Below, piece by piece: positions 8,521-17,485 of a DNA stretch of 64,000 nucleotides. The notes beneath the pieces are model-generated. The model saw only the letters and a list, made by a program, of their open reading frames with translations. It searched no databases and had not been told where the DNA came from. Location: positions 86,865-150,864 of the forward strand of contig NZ_BNBD01000015.1 of NCBI RefSeq assembly GCF_014654785.1, in the 5' to 3' direction. The stretch's first letter is position 1. Each line of letters begins with the position of its first letter. The position numbers and the translations under genes were made by a program. Source of the stretch: Streptomyces mashuensis. Lineage in GTDB: Bacteria; Actinomycetota; Actinomycetes; Streptomycetales; Streptomycetaceae.

Positions 8521-10020
8521 ATGACGAGCAGCACCGAGACCACCGCCACCACCCCGCAGGTTGCGGTCAACGACATCGGTAACGAGGAAGCCTTCCTCGC
8601 CGCGATCGACGAGACGATCAAGTACTTCAACGACGGCGACATCGTCGACGGCGTCATCGTGAAGGTCGACCGGGACGAGGTCCTGCTCGACATCGGTTAC
8701 AAGACCGAGGGTGTCATCCCCTCCCGCGAGCTCTCGATCAAGCACGACGTCGACCCGAACGAGGTCGTCAAGGTCGGCGACGAGATCGAGGCCCTCGTTC
8801 TCCAGAAGGAGGACAAGGAAGGCCGCCTGATCCTCTCGAAGAAGCGCGCCCAGTACGAGCGTGCCTGGGGCACCATCGAGAAGATCAAGGAAGAGGACGG
8901 CATCGTCACCGGTACCGTCATCGAGGTCGTCAAGGGTGGTCTCATCCTCGACATCGGCCTCCGTGGCTTCCTGCCGGCCTCCCTGGTCGAGATGCGTCGT
9001 GTCCGCGACCTCCAGCCCTACGTGGGCAAGGAGCTCGAGGCCAAGATCATCGAGCTGGACAAGAACCGCAACAACGTGGTCCTGTCCCGCCGCGCCTGGC
9101 TGGAGCAGACCCAGAGCGAGGTCCGCCAGACCTTCCTCACCACCCTCCAGAAGGGTCAGGTGCGCTCCGGCGTCGTCTCCTCCATCGTCAACTTCGGTGC
9201 CTTCGTGGACCTGGGTGGCGTCGACGGTCTGGTCCACGTCTCCGAGCTGTCCTGGAAGCACATCGACCACCCGTCCGAGGTCGTCGAGGTCGGCCAGGAG
9301 GTCACGGTCGAGGTCCTGGACGTCGACATGGACCGCGAGCGCGTCTCCCTGTCGCTGAAGGCGACCCAGGAGGACCCGTGGCAGCAGTTCGCCCGGACCC
9401 ACCAGATCGGTCAGGTCGTCCCGGGTAAGGTCACCAAGCTGGTGCCGTTCGGTGCGTTCGTCCGCGTGGACGAGGGCATCGAGGGCCTGGTCCACATCTC
9501 CGAGCTGGCCGAGCGCCACGTGGAGATCCCGGAGCAGGTCGTCCAGGTCAACGACGAGATCTTCGTCAAGGTCATCGACATCGACCTCGAGCGCCGTCGC
9601 ATCAGCCTCTCGCTGAAGCAGGCCAACGAGTCCTTCGGTGCCGACCCGACGGTCGTCGAGTTCGACCCGACCCTGTACGGCATGGCCGCGTCCTACGACG
9701 ACCAGGGCAACTACATCTACCCCGAGGGCTTCGACCCCGAGGCCAACGACTGGCTGCCGGGCTACGAGAAGCAGCGCGAGGAGTGGGAGCGCCAGTACGC
9801 CGAGGCGCAGGCCCGCTTCGAGCAGCACCAGCAGCAGGTCATCAAGTCCCGCGAGGCCGACGCCGAGGCCGCCGCTGCCGGCGACCAGGCCGCCCCGCAG
9901 GGTGGTGCCCAGGTGTCCGGTGGCTCGTACTCCTCGGAGTCGGGCGACACCTCCGGCGCCCTGGCGTCGGACGAGGCGCTGGCTGCCCTCCGCGAGAAGC
10001 TCGCCGGCGGCCAGAGCTGA
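8521..10020 (+). CDS. rpsA: 30S ribosomal protein S1
   Basis: 499 aa with four S1/OB-fold RNA-binding repeats, at roughly residues 35-105, 120-190, 205-275 and 290-360. Repeats 3 and 4 carry the readable cores NFGAFVDLGGVDGLVHVSEL and FGAFVRVDEGIEGLVHISEL. An acidic Gln/Ala/Ser-rich tail follows. This is the short actinobacterial form with four repeats rather than the six of E. coli. It binds mRNA on the small ribosomal subunit. Codon use is strongly biased to C-ending codons. The frame is open upstream through the promoter, but the ATG at 8521 begins the conserved MTSSTETT N-terminus. Confidence 0.96.
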   Translation: MTSSTETTATTPQVAVNDIGNEEAFLAAIDETIKYFNDGDIVDGVIVKVDRDEVLLDIGYKTEGVIPSRELSIKHDVDPNEVVKVGDEIEALVLQKEDKEGRLILSKKRAQYERAWGTIEKIKEEDGIVTGTVIEVVKGGLILDIGLRGFLPASLVEMRRVRDLQPYVGKELEAKIIELDKNRNNVVLSRRAWLEQTQSEVRQTFLTTLQKGQVRSGVVSSIVNFGAFVDLGGVDGLVHVSELSWKHIDHPSEVVEVGQEVTVEVLDVDMDRERVSLSLKATQEDPWQQFARTHQIGQVVPGKVTKLVPFGAFVRVDEGIEGLVHISELAERHVEIPEQVVQVNDEIFVKVIDIDLERRRISLSLKQANESFGADPTVVEFDPTLYGMAASYDDQGNYIYPEGFDPEANDWLPGYEKQREEWERQYAEAQARFEQHQQQVIKSREADAEAAAAGDQAAPQGGAQVSGGSYSSESGDTSGALASDEALAALREKLAGGQS

Positions 10021-10057
10021 GGCTCGAACCGCAGGCTGCTGACCGCAGCTGACTGAT

Positions 10058-10091
10058 GTAAGGCCCGCTCTCCTTGGAGAGCGGGCCTTAC
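10058..10091 (+). terminator. rpsA terminator
   Basis: A perfect 16-bp inverted repeat, GTAAGGCCCGCTCTCC (10058-10073) with its complement at 10076-10091, separated by TT. It lies 38 bp after the rpsA stop and has no T-run, as is usual in Streptomyces. Confidence 0.9.
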
Positions 10092-10162
10092 TCAGTTGTA
10101 CGGGAATGGCCCGTGCCCCCAAGAACGTTCCCCCGTACGGAACATGAGGAGGAACGGTCACC

Positions 10163-11107
10163 GTGTTGGATCCGCAGGATTTGTACGAGTGGGACCCCAA
10201 GGGGCTCGCCGTGGCCGACCTGGCGCTGGCCCAGGACTCGGCGGGGCTGGTCATGCTCTACCACTTCGAGGGCTACATCGACGCCGGTGAGACCGGCGAA
10301 CTCATCGTCAGGCGGCTCCTGGACGGGCTGCCCCACCAGGTCGTCGCCCGCTTCGACCACGACCGGCTCGTCGACTACCGGGCCCGCCGCCCCCTGCTGA
10401 CGTTCCGGCGCGACCGCTGGACCGCCTACGAGACGCCCGCCCTGGAGCTCCGCCTCGTGCAGGACGCCACCGGGGCGCCCTTCCTGCTGCTGAGCGGCCC
10501 GGAGCCGGACGTCGAGTGGGAGCGCTTCGCCGCCGCCGTGCGGCAGATCGTCGAGCGCCTCGGCGTGCGGCTGTCGGTCAACTTCCACGGCATCCCCATG
10601 GGCGTCCCCCACACCCGCCCCGTCGGCATCACCCCGCACGGCAACCGCACCGACCTCATGCCGGGCCACCGCGTCGCCTTCGACGAGGCGCAGGTACCCG
10701 GCAGCGCCGAGGCCCTGGTGGAGTTCCGGCTGGCCGAGGCCGGGCACGACGTCCTGGGCGCCGCCGCGCACGTGCCGCACTACCTGGCCCGCTCGCAGTA
10801 CCCCGACGCGGCCCTGACCGTCCTGGAGGCCGTCACGGCCGCCACCGGCCTGGTCCTGCCGAACACCGCGCACGCCCTGCGCAACGACGCGCTGCGCACG
10901 CAGGAGGAGATCGAGCGGCAGCTGGCCCAGGGCGACGAGGAGCTCGTCTCCCTCGTGCGCGGCCTGGAGCACCAGTACGACGCCGCGGCCGGCGCCGAAA
11001 CGCGCGGCAACCTGGTTGCCGAGCCCGTCGACCTGCCCTCCGCCGAGGAACTCGGCGCTCAGTTCGAGCGGTTCCTCGCCGACCGGGAGGGCGACGGCGG
11101 CCGCTGA
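10163..11107 (+). CDS. PAC2-family (proteasome assembly chaperone-like) protein
   Basis: 314 aa starting VLDPQDLYEWDPKGLAVADLA at a GTG with GAGGAGG about 10 bp upstream. The sequence matches the actinobacterial PAC2 family, related to archaeal/eukaryotic proteasome assembly chaperones. Its role in bacteria is not established; proteasome-bearing actinobacteria make a link plausible. It ends with a charged helical stretch (REGDGGR). It lies between the rpsA terminator and coaE, 25 bp upstream of coaE, and probably shares a transcript with it. Confidence 0.85.
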   Translation: MLDPQDLYEWDPKGLAVADLALAQDSAGLVMLYHFEGYIDAGETGELIVRRLLDGLPHQVVARFDHDRLVDYRARRPLLTFRRDRWTAYETPALELRLVQDATGAPFLLLSGPEPDVEWERFAAAVRQIVERLGVRLSVNFHGIPMGVPHTRPVGITPHGNRTDLMPGHRVAFDEAQVPGSAEALVEFRLAEAGHDVLGAAAHVPHYLARSQYPDAALTVLEAVTAATGLVLPNTAHALRNDALRTQEEIERQLAQGDEELVSLVRGLEHQYDAAAGAETRGNLVAEPVDLPSAEELGAQFERFLADREGDGGR

Positions 11108-11132
11108 GGACCCGCCCGCTAGCGTGGGGCCC

Positions 11133-11750
11133 ATGCTGAAGGTGGGCCTCACGGGCGGAATCGGTGCCGGCAAGAGCGAAGTGTCACGGCTTCTCGCGTC
11201 GCACGGGGCGGTGATCATCGACTCCGACCGGATCGCCCGGGAGGTGGTCGAGCCCGGCACCCCCGGACTGGCGGCCGTCGTCGCCGAGTTCGGCCCCGGT
11301 GTGCTGGCCGCCGACGGCAGCCTCGACCGGCCCCGGCTCGGCGCGGTCGTCTTCGCCGACAAGGAGCGCCTCGCCGCGCTGAACGCCATCGTCCACCCCC
11401 TCGTGCGGCAGCGCTCGGCGGAGCTGGAGGCGGCCGCGTCCGCCGATGCCGCCGCCGTGGTCGTGCACGACGTGCCGCTGCTGGTGGAGAACGGCCTGAT
11501 GCCGCTCTACGACGTCGTCGTGGTCGTCGACGCCCCCGACGCCACCCGCCTGTCCCGGCTCACCGAGGTCCGCGGCATGACCCCCGAGGAGGCCCGCGCC
11601 CGCATGGCCGCGCAGGCCGGCCGGGAGCAGCGGCTCGCCGCCGCCGACGTCGTCATCGACAACGACGGTTCCCTGGCGGACCTCGAACGCCGCGTGGACG
11701 AGGTCTGGGCGGACCTGTGGCGCCGCGCGCGGGAGCGGTCACAGGGCTGA
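11133..11750 (+). CDS. coaE: Dephospho-CoA kinase
   Basis: 205-aa P-loop kinase for the last step of coenzyme A synthesis, phosphorylating the 3'-hydroxyl of dephospho-CoA. The P-loop is GGIGAGKS at residues 8-15. Other CoaE features are DSDRIAREVVEPG, HPLVRQR, VVHDVPLLVENG and the lid region RLSRLTEVRGMTPEEARARM. It is the normal single-domain length, not the mycobacterial fusion with a GrpB-type domain. The ATG is chosen because the family motif MLKVGLTGGIGAGKS starts there, although the frame is open upstream. Confidence 0.96.
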   Translation: MLKVGLTGGIGAGKSEVSRLLASHGAVIIDSDRIAREVVEPGTPGLAAVVAEFGPGVLAADGSLDRPRLGAVVFADKERLAALNAIVHPLVRQRSAELEAAASADAAAVVVHDVPLLVENGLMPLYDVVVVVDAPDATRLSRLTEVRGMTPEEARARMAAQAGREQRLAAADVVIDNDGSLADLERRVDEVWADLWRRARERSQG

Positions 11751-11846
11751 CCCCTCGTTCGCCGGATCGGGTGAAGGCGTCGGCCGGCGCCCCGGACCGG
11801 AGCGGGCCCGCGCGTAGGGTGACGGCCTGGTCCGAGGGAGGGGTGC

Positions 11847-12170
11847 GTGGAACTGCGGGTCGACCCCGGCAAGTTGGACGACTTCGCCGGGTGCGTGGGG
11901 AGGGCGGCCGAGGGGGCGCGGGCCACGCTCGCGTACGCGCGTACGTACAGCCGTGTGCCGGCCGCCGGGCAGGGGGTGCTCGGCCTCGCCCTGGAGGGGC
12001 ACGACGCGTTGCGCGGTGACGTGCTGCGGGCGCTGGACCGGGTCTCCGGCATCCTCGCGCGTGCCGCCGAGGAGCTGGACGCCGCGGCCGGCTACTACCG
12101 GCACACCGACCATGCCGTCGCCGCCTCCCTCGACGCGGCCTACGGCAGGCAGCGGGGAGCGCGCCGGTGA
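11847..12170 (+). CDS. WXG100-like / type VII secretion target-like protein
   Basis: 107 aa, predicted all-helical, starting VELRVDPGKLDDFAGCVGRA at a GTG with GAGGG upstream. The heptad-like Ala/Leu pattern and C-terminal GYYRHTDHAVAASLDAAY resemble small ESX/type VII helical-hairpin proteins of Streptomyces, though no strict W-x-G is visible. It overlaps the next gene by 4 bp (GTGA), so the pair is translationally coupled. No type VII machinery genes (eccC, eccB) are in the window, so secretion is inferred. Confidence 0.65.
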   Translation: MELRVDPGKLDDFAGCVGRAAEGARATLAYARTYSRVPAAGQGVLGLALEGHDALRGDVLRALDRVSGILARAAEELDAAAGYYRHTDHAVAASLDAAYGRQRGARR

Positions 12171-12904
12171 CGGACGTCGCGGACTGCCTGCGGCCGCCGG
12201 GCGTGCCCGCGGGGTTCGCCGATCCGCTGGCCGCGCTCAACGCCGCCGGTGACGTCCTCAGCCCCGGCTCCTGGCTGCTCAAGCTCGCCGAACTCGTGCT
12301 GCCCGAGGACCCGGTGGCGTGGGCGCAGCGGCAGCTGGCCGGCGACTGGGAGACGTACGCCCGGTGCGCCGAGGCGTGGCGCCGGACCGGCCACGCCTGC
12401 CGGGTCCTGGCGCGGGACGTCGGTGCGGGGCGCGGCCGGGCCGCCCCCGGCTGGCAGGGCAACGCCGCCGACGCGGCCTTCGCCTACTTCGACGCGCTCC
12501 GCGCCGACCTGCTGGAGTTCCACCACGCGCTGGCCGCGATGGGCGAGGAGTACGTGGCGGTGGCCCAGGCCGTGGCCGCCACGGCGAACGCGGTGGGGGA
12601 GTGCGTCTCGGCGATCGCCGACGCGCTGGTGACGGCCGCGCTGGCGGCCGCGGCCTCGACGGCCCTGGGCTGGACGGGGTGCGCGGCGCTGATGGGCTAT
12701 GCGCTGGGCGCCGAGGAGGCGCGGGTGATCCTGCGGGAGTGGGAGCGCATGACGCGGCTGGTCAACGCGGCGCAGCTGGCGGTGAACGCGGGCTACGGCG
12801 CGATGGGCCGGGCCGGCGGCCAGGCCCTCGCCCGGCTGCACGCCTTCCCGCTGCCCCGGGACGACTACGACCACCCCGCCGTCACGGTGCCCCGCCATGG
12901 GTGA
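12167..12904 (+). CDS. WXG-family helical protein (type VII-associated)
   Basis: 245 aa. The centre carries W-Q-G (APGWQGNAADAAFAYFDAL, about residues 95-113), the helix-hairpin turn of WXG proteins. An Ala-rich hydrophobic stretch (about 158-185) and a C-terminal LPRDDYDHPAV follow; similar tails occur in Streptomyces WXG-type proteins. No toxin-like catalytic domain is recognisable. It is coupled by GTGA to the smaller upstream partner, consistent with a heterodimeric substrate pair. The next gene starts 8 bp before its end. Confidence 0.65.
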   Translation: MTDVADCLRPPGVPAGFADPLAALNAAGDVLSPGSWLLKLAELVLPEDPVAWAQRQLAGDWETYARCAEAWRRTGHACRVLARDVGAGRGRAAPGWQGNAADAAFAYFDALRADLLEFHHALAAMGEEYVAVAQAVAATANAVGECVSAIADALVTAALAAAASTALGWTGCAALMGYALGAEEARVILREWERMTRLVNAAQLAVNAGYGAMGRAGGQALARLHAFPLPRDDYDHPAVTVPRHG

Positions 12905-13199
12905 ACGCTGGGTGGGGCCGGAGGAGTTCCTCGCCCCGGGGCGGGACGCGGCGCAGGCACGGATCGTGCACGAGGCCCTGCGCCACCTGGCGGCCGGGGG
13001 CGCCGGCGAGGTGCTGCAGGAGATGGCCCGGGAGGTGCTGTCGGGCCGCGTGGGCCTGCGGGAGGCGGTGCGCGTCGGCGCGTACGCGGAGGCGCTCGGC
13101 GAGCGGGCGCGCGCCGTGGGGGAGGTGTGGCGGGCGATGACGCCGGAGGAGCGGGAGCGCCGGGCCGAGGAGGCCCGGCGCGACCTGGGCACCGGGTAG
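12897..13199 (+). CDS. Small hypothetical protein of the WXG cluster
   Basis: 100 aa, helical and strongly charged at the C-terminus (TPEERERRAEEARRD). It begins MGERWVGPEEFLAPGRDAAQ and its ATG lies inside the end of the preceding gene, giving translational coupling. No family is recognised. Its position as third gene after two WXG-like proteins would suit a dedicated chaperone or regulator, but nothing in the sequence proves it. Confidence 0.6.
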   Translation: MGERWVGPEEFLAPGRDAAQARIVHEALRHLAAGGAGEVLQEMAREVLSGRVGLREAVRVGAYAEALGERARAVGEVWRAMTPEERERRAEEARRDLGTG

Positions 13200-13221
13200 G
13201 GAGTGCCGGCCGGCCGGGGGC

Positions 13222-13494
13222 TTACGGCCGCGGTCTGCTGTCGTCGGCCGGCTCGTAGGGCGGGACGTCCCGGCCGGGCTGGTAGTGGGGGCCCTGCCGG
13301 ATGTGCCGGACGATCATCACCAGGTCGGCCACCGTCACGAGCAGCACGACGCCGCAGGCCACCGCCCAGCCGGCGCGGCCCGCCAGCGCGAAGGCGGCGG
13401 TCCCGGCGGCCAGGCAGACGAAGCCGAAGGCGGCGAGCCCCAGGCGCAGCCGCAGGGCGCTGCGCGCGGTGGCCGGTTCATTGCCCGTACGCAT
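13222..13494 (-). CDS. DUF6343-family membrane protein
   Basis: 90 aa, starting MRTGNEPATARSALRLRLGL. Two transmembrane helices lie at about residues 19-38 and 42-60. A conserved cytoplasmic tail IVRHIRQGPHYQPGRDVPPY follows, matching the Streptomyces DUF6343 family of unknown function. I start it at the ATG at 13494, where the family consensus begins and GGAGGAG stands upstream, rather than at the longer in-frame start 30 bp earlier. It converges on the WXG cluster. Confidence 0.8.
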   Translation of the reverse strand: MRTGNEPATARSALRLRLGLAAFGFVCLAAGTAAFALAGRAGWAVACGVVLLVTVADLVMIVRHIRQGPHYQPGRDVPPYEPADDSRPRP

Positions 13495-13556
13495 GCCACA
13501 CCATCTCCTCCCTCCAGGGTCCACCCTGCGGGGGCGTGGTGTCGGAACACGGGGGG

Positions 13557-14141
13557 TCAGAACAATGGTTCCGGAAGGAAACCTTCGAGGGACAGCAGGG
13601 TCCGCTTGATGTCCAGGCCGCCGGTGAAGCCGCCCAGCCCGCCGCCGCTCTCGACGACGCGGTGGCAGGGCACGACGACGGGCAGGGGGTTGCTGCTCAT
13701 GGCCACGCCCACGGCCCGGGCCGCGCCGGGCTCGCCCGCGAGGTCGGCCAGGTCCTGGTACGTGGCCACGGTCCCGTAGGGGACGTGGGTGTGCAGGGCG
13801 CGCAGGACGCGGCGGTGGAAACCGGAGGTCAGGGTCCAGTCCAGGGGCAGCGCGAAGGTCTGCCGCCGCCCGGCGAAGTAGGCCGTGAGCTGTTCCGACG
13901 CGTCCGCCAGGAGGGCGTGGCAGCCGGCGGCGCGGGCCTGCGGGGCCGGGGGCGCGCCCAGGCGGCCGGCTATGCGCCCGGCGGCGCCGGGGCCGGCGTG
14001 GAAGGCGACGGCGAGGAGGCCGTCGTCCGTGGCGGCCAGGCCCAGGGGGCCGAGGGGCGAGGGCACGGTCGTCCAGGCCCAGGGGCGGGGCCCGGCGGCC
14101 GGGGCCGCCGGGAGGTCGGGGTCGCGCACCGGTCCGGTCAC
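13557..14141 (-). CDS. ogt: Methylated-DNA-[protein]-cysteine S-methyltransferase
   Basis: 194-aa suicide repair protein that moves the alkyl group from O6-alkylguanine to its own cysteine. The active site VPCHRV lies at about residues 159-164, with GVAMSSNP before it and the helix-turn-helix region YGTVATYQDLA (about 125-135) that inserts into DNA. It is Ogt-like: there is no Ada regulatory domain. It lies 44 bp downstream of the glycerophosphodiesterase gene on the same strand. It adds a fifth DNA-repair gene to the window, but no damage-type promoter motif is seen in front of it. Confidence 0.92.
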   Translation of the reverse strand: MTGPVRDPDLPAAPAAGPRPWAWTTVPSPLGPLGLAATDDGLLAVAFHAGPGAAGRIAGRLGAPPAPQARAAGCHALLADASEQLTAYFAGRRQTFALPLDWTLTSGFHRRVLRALHTHVPYGTVATYQDLADLAGEPGAARAVGVAMSSNPLPVVVPCHRVVESGGGLGGFTGGLDIKRTLLSLEGFLPEPLF

Positions 14142-14185
14142 GCGTCCAGCCTAGAGGCCCCCTCCGACAGTCCCGGCCGGCCCGG

Positions 14186-15148
14186 TCAGGCGCCGCCGTC
14201 CAGCAGGGCCTCGACGCCGGAGGACGGGTCGGAGAGGAACGACGGGTCGTCGTCGCCGTCGAGCGCGTCGGCGACGACGTGCGGCGCGTTGCTGATGATG
14301 CCGTCGACGCCCATGCGGGCCAGGACCACCGCGCGGTCCCCGTCGTCGACGGTCCACGCGGACACCTGGAGACGCCGCCCGTGCGGGCCCTTCAGGGCGT
14401 GCACGGCCCGGACCCAGGCGGCCGTGACGCCCGTGTGGTTCGGGTTGATCTGGTCGGCGAAGGCCGCGTACGAGCGGAGCTCGGACTCCTTGGGGTTGCC
14501 CAGGTAGCCCGTCGTCACGTCGGGCCGCAGCCGGTGCAGGGTGCGCAGCGACGTGGCGTTGAAGCTCTGCACGACCAGGCGGTCGGAGACGTGCGGGCGG
14601 TCGAGCCAGCCGTGGTTCCGCAGCTCGGTCACGATCTGCTGCTCGATGCCGGGGTAGAGCTCGGGCGCCTTGACCTCCAGCAGCAGCTTCTGCCGGTTGT
14701 GCTCGACCCGGTCGAGGTAGCGGGCCAGGGTGGGCACCCGTTCGCCCTTGAAGCGGCGGTCGTACCAGCTGCCCGCGTCCAGCTTCTCGATCTCGGCGAG
14801 GGTGAAGTCGGAGACCTTCCACGGGCCCCGGCCGGGGAAGCGCCGGGCGACGTCGGTGGTCCGGGACAGGGTGGTGTCGTGCATGACGATCAGCGCGCCG
14901 TCCTTGGTGCGCTGGACGTCGTTCTCCACCCAGCGCACCCCGAGCCGGGCGGCCCGGTCGATGGAGGCCAGCGTGTTCTCCGGGGCCTGGACGGGCACCC
15001 CGCGGTGGCCGATGACCACCGGCACCCGCGGCGCGGCGCCCGCGCGCCCCGGCGAGCCGGTCGCGGCGGCCGCGGGCGCGGCCCCCGCCACGGCCAGGCA
15101 CAGACCGGCGAGCGCGCTGGTCACGGCGGTCAGGGTGCGGATGCGCAT
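14186..15148 (-). CDS. Secreted glycerophosphodiester phosphodiesterase
   Basis: 320 aa. A signal peptide covers about residues 1-29 (MRIRTLTAVTSALAGLCLAV, ending near AAAATG). The GDPD TIM barrel shows GHRGVPVQAPENT (catalytic His and metal-binding Glu), ENDVQRTKDGALIVMHD and the late SAWTVDDGD. It should hydrolyse glycerophosphodiesters from phospholipid or teichoic acid turnover outside the cell. The start ATG has a good upstream GGAG (TGAGGAGCCCGC). It is divergent from uvrB across a 162-bp gap. Confidence 0.92.
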   Translation of the reverse strand: MRIRTLTAVTSALAGLCLAVAGAAPAAAATGSPGRAGAAPRVPVVIGHRGVPVQAPENTLASIDRAARLGVRWVENDVQRTKDGALIVMHDTTLSRTTDVARRFPGRGPWKVSDFTLAEIEKLDAGSWYDRRFKGERVPTLARYLDRVEHNRQKLLLEVKAPELYPGIEQQIVTELRNHGWLDRPHVSDRLVVQSFNATSLRTLHRLRPDVTTGYLGNPKESELRSYAAFADQINPNHTGVTAAWVRAVHALKGPHGRRLQVSAWTVDDGDRAVVLARMGVDGIISNAPHVVADALDGDDDPSFLSDPSSGVEALLDGGA

Positions 15149-15281
15149 GCGGGCTCCTCACGGTGGGCGGACCGGTCACGCACAGTGGTACACGAAACAC
15201 CTGCGCCACCGCGATGGCACAGGCATCCGGGGGAACGATCCTTCGCCTGCTCTTCGCCGCGCGTTCGCCCGGGACCCCCCT

Positions 15282-15304
15282 TTGTCAGTGGTGCGCCGTA
15301 CGGT
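15282..15304 (+). promoter_or_regulatory. Damage-type promoter of uvrB (RecA-independent motif)
   Basis: TTGTCAGTG (15282-15290), exactly 8 bp, TACGGT (15299-15304): a full match to TTGTCRGTG-N8-TAnnnT. The -10 ends 6 bp before the ATG, so uvrB should have a leaderless transcript. There is no ribosome binding site between the -10 and the ATG. Confidence 0.85.
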
Positions 15305-15310
15305 GGTCTC

Positions 15311-17485
15311 ATGCGGCCCGTATCGAAGATCGAACGCAAGGTGGCGCCTTTCGAGGTCGTCAGCCCGTACCAGCCCAGTGGCGACCAGCCCACGGCCATC
15401 GCCGAGCTGGAGCGGCGCATCCGCGCGGGCGAGAAGGACGTCGTGCTCCTCGGCGCCACGGGCACGGGCAAGTCCGCCACCACGGCATGGATGATCGAGC
15501 GGCTGCAGCGGCCCACGCTCGTGCTCGCGCCCAACAAGACGCTGGCGGCCCAGCTGGCCAACGAGTTCCGCGAGCTCCTGCCGAACAACGCCGTCGAATA
15601 CTTCGTGTCGTACTACGACTACTACCAGCCCGAGGCGTACGTCCCGCAGTCCGACACCTACATCGAGAAGGACTCCTCGATCAACGAGGAGGTCGAGCGG
15701 CTGCGCCACTCCGCGACCAACTCGCTGCTCACCCGGCGCGACGTGGTCGTGGTGGCCTCCGTGTCCTGCATCTACGGCCTGGGCACGCCGCAGGAGTACG
15801 TGGACCGCATGGTGCCGCTCAAGGTCGGCCAGGAGATCGACCGCGACCAGCTGCTGCGCCGCTTCGTCGAGATCCAGTACACCCGCAACGACGTGGCGTT
15901 CACCCGCGGCACGTTCCGGGTGCGCGGCGACACGATCGAGATCTTCCCGGTCTACGAGGAGCTCGCCGTCCGGGTGGAGATGTTCGGCGACGAGATCGAG
16001 GCGCTCTCCACGCTGCACCCGCTCACCGGCGAGGTCATCAGCGACGACCAGGAGCTGTACGTCTTCCCCGCCAGCCACTACATCGCCGGTGCCGAGCGCA
16101 TGGAGAAGGCCGTCGCCGGCATCGAGAGGGAGCTGGACGAGCGCCTGGCGCAGCTGGAGAAGCAGGGCAAGCTGCTGGAGGCGCAGCGGCTGCGCATGCG
16201 CACCACGTACGACATCGAGATGATGCGTCAGGTCGGCACCTGTTCCGGCATCGAGAACTACTCGCTGCACATGGACGACCGCGAGCCCGGCTCCCCGCCC
16301 AACACGCTGCTGGACTACTTCCCCGAGGACTTCCTCCTCGTCATCGACGAGTCGCACGTGACCGTGCCGCAGATCGGCGCGATGTACGAGGGCGACGCCT
16401 CCCGCAAGCGCACCCTGGTCGAGCACGGCTTCCGGCTGCCGTCGGCCATGGACAACCGCCCCCTGAAGTGGGAGGAGTTCACCGAGCGCATCGGGCAGAC
16501 CGTCTACCTGTCGGCCACCCCCGGCCCGTACGAGCTGTCGCGGGGCGACGGCTTCGTGGAGCAGATCATCCGCCCCACCGGCCTCGTCGACCCGGAGGTC
16601 GTCGTCAAGCCCACCGAGGGCCAGATCGACGACCTGGTGCACGAGATCCGCACCCGCACGGAGCGGGACGAGCGGGTCCTGGTGACCACCCTCACCAAGA
16701 AGATGGCCGAGGACCTCACCGACTACTTCCTGGAGCTCGGCATCCAGGTGCGCTACCTGCACAGCGACGTCGACACGCTGCGCCGCGTCGAGCTGCTGCG
16801 CGAGCTGCGGGCGGGCGAGTACGACGTGCTGGTGGGCATCAACCTGCTGCGCGAGGGCCTCGACCTGCCGGAGGTGTCGCTGGTCGCGATCCTCGACGCC
16901 GACAAGGAGGGCTTCCTCCGCTCGGGCACCTCCTTGATCCAGACGATCGGCCGTGCCGCGCGCAACGTGTCGGGCCAGGTCCATATGTACGCCGACAAGG
17001 TCACCCCGGCGATGGCGAAGGCCATCGACGAGACCAACCGCCGCCGCGAGAAGCAGATCGCCTACAACAAGGCGAACGGCATCGACCCGCAGCCGCTGCG
17101 CAAGAAGATCGGCGACATCGTCGCCACCCTCGCCCGCGAGGAGCTCGACACCGAGGAGCTGCTGGGCACGGGCTACCGCAAGGGTGTCGACCGGGCCGGA
17201 GCGCCCGTGCCGGTGGGCGCCGGCGGTACGGCGGCCAAGGGCGGCGCGAAGGCCGCGAAGGGCACCGCCAAGGCTCCCACGCCCGCCAAGGGTCGGGGCA
17301 AGGCGCGCGAGACCGTCCCGACGGACCGTCCGGCCACGGAACTCGCCGAGCTCATCGAGGAGATGACGGACCGCATGCGGGCCGCGGCGGCCGAGCTCCA
17401 GTTCGAGGTCGCGGCCCGGCTGCGCGACGAGGTGGGCGAGCTGAAGAAGGAGCTCCGGCAGATGCGCGAGGCCGGGCTCGCCTGA
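15311..17485 (+). CDS. uvrB: UvrABC excinuclease subunit B
   Basis: 724-aa damage-verifying helicase of nucleotide excision repair. Walker A is GATGTGKS (48-55). The beta-hairpin YYDYYQPEAYVP that clamps DNA lies at about 98-110. The helicase C domain includes LREGLDLPEVSLVAILDADKEGFLRS and QTIGRAARNV. The C-terminal UVR motif that contacts UvrC is at about 684-719. Between them is an Ala/Gly/Lys/Thr-rich low-complexity insert at about 635-670, the main reason it is longer than E. coli UvrB. The ATG at 15311 begins the family N-terminus and lies just after the damage-type -10. Confidence 0.97.
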   Translation: MRPVSKIERKVAPFEVVSPYQPSGDQPTAIAELERRIRAGEKDVVLLGATGTGKSATTAWMIERLQRPTLVLAPNKTLAAQLANEFRELLPNNAVEYFVSYYDYYQPEAYVPQSDTYIEKDSSINEEVERLRHSATNSLLTRRDVVVVASVSCIYGLGTPQEYVDRMVPLKVGQEIDRDQLLRRFVEIQYTRNDVAFTRGTFRVRGDTIEIFPVYEELAVRVEMFGDEIEALSTLHPLTGEVISDDQELYVFPASHYIAGAERMEKAVAGIERELDERLAQLEKQGKLLEAQRLRMRTTYDIEMMRQVGTCSGIENYSLHMDDREPGSPPNTLLDYFPEDFLLVIDESHVTVPQIGAMYEGDASRKRTLVEHGFRLPSAMDNRPLKWEEFTERIGQTVYLSATPGPYELSRGDGFVEQIIRPTGLVDPEVVVKPTEGQIDDLVHEIRTRTERDERVLVTTLTKKMAEDLTDYFLELGIQVRYLHSDVDTLRRVELLRELRAGEYDVLVGINLLREGLDLPEVSLVAILDADKEGFLRSGTSLIQTIGRAARNVSGQVHMYADKVTPAMAKAIDETNRRREKQIAYNKANGIDPQPLRKKIGDIVATLAREELDTEELLGTGYRKGVDRAGAPVPVGAGGTAAKGGAKAAKGTAKAPTPAKGRGKARETVPTDRPATELAELIEEMTDRMRAAAAELQFEVAARLRDEVGELKKELRQMREAGLA

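Noticed and set aside
8180..8524. 114-codon plus-strand frame before rpsA
   Set aside because: It runs through the rpsA promoter and has no RBS; only its last 10 codons (the small uORF) could be translated from the mapped promoter.
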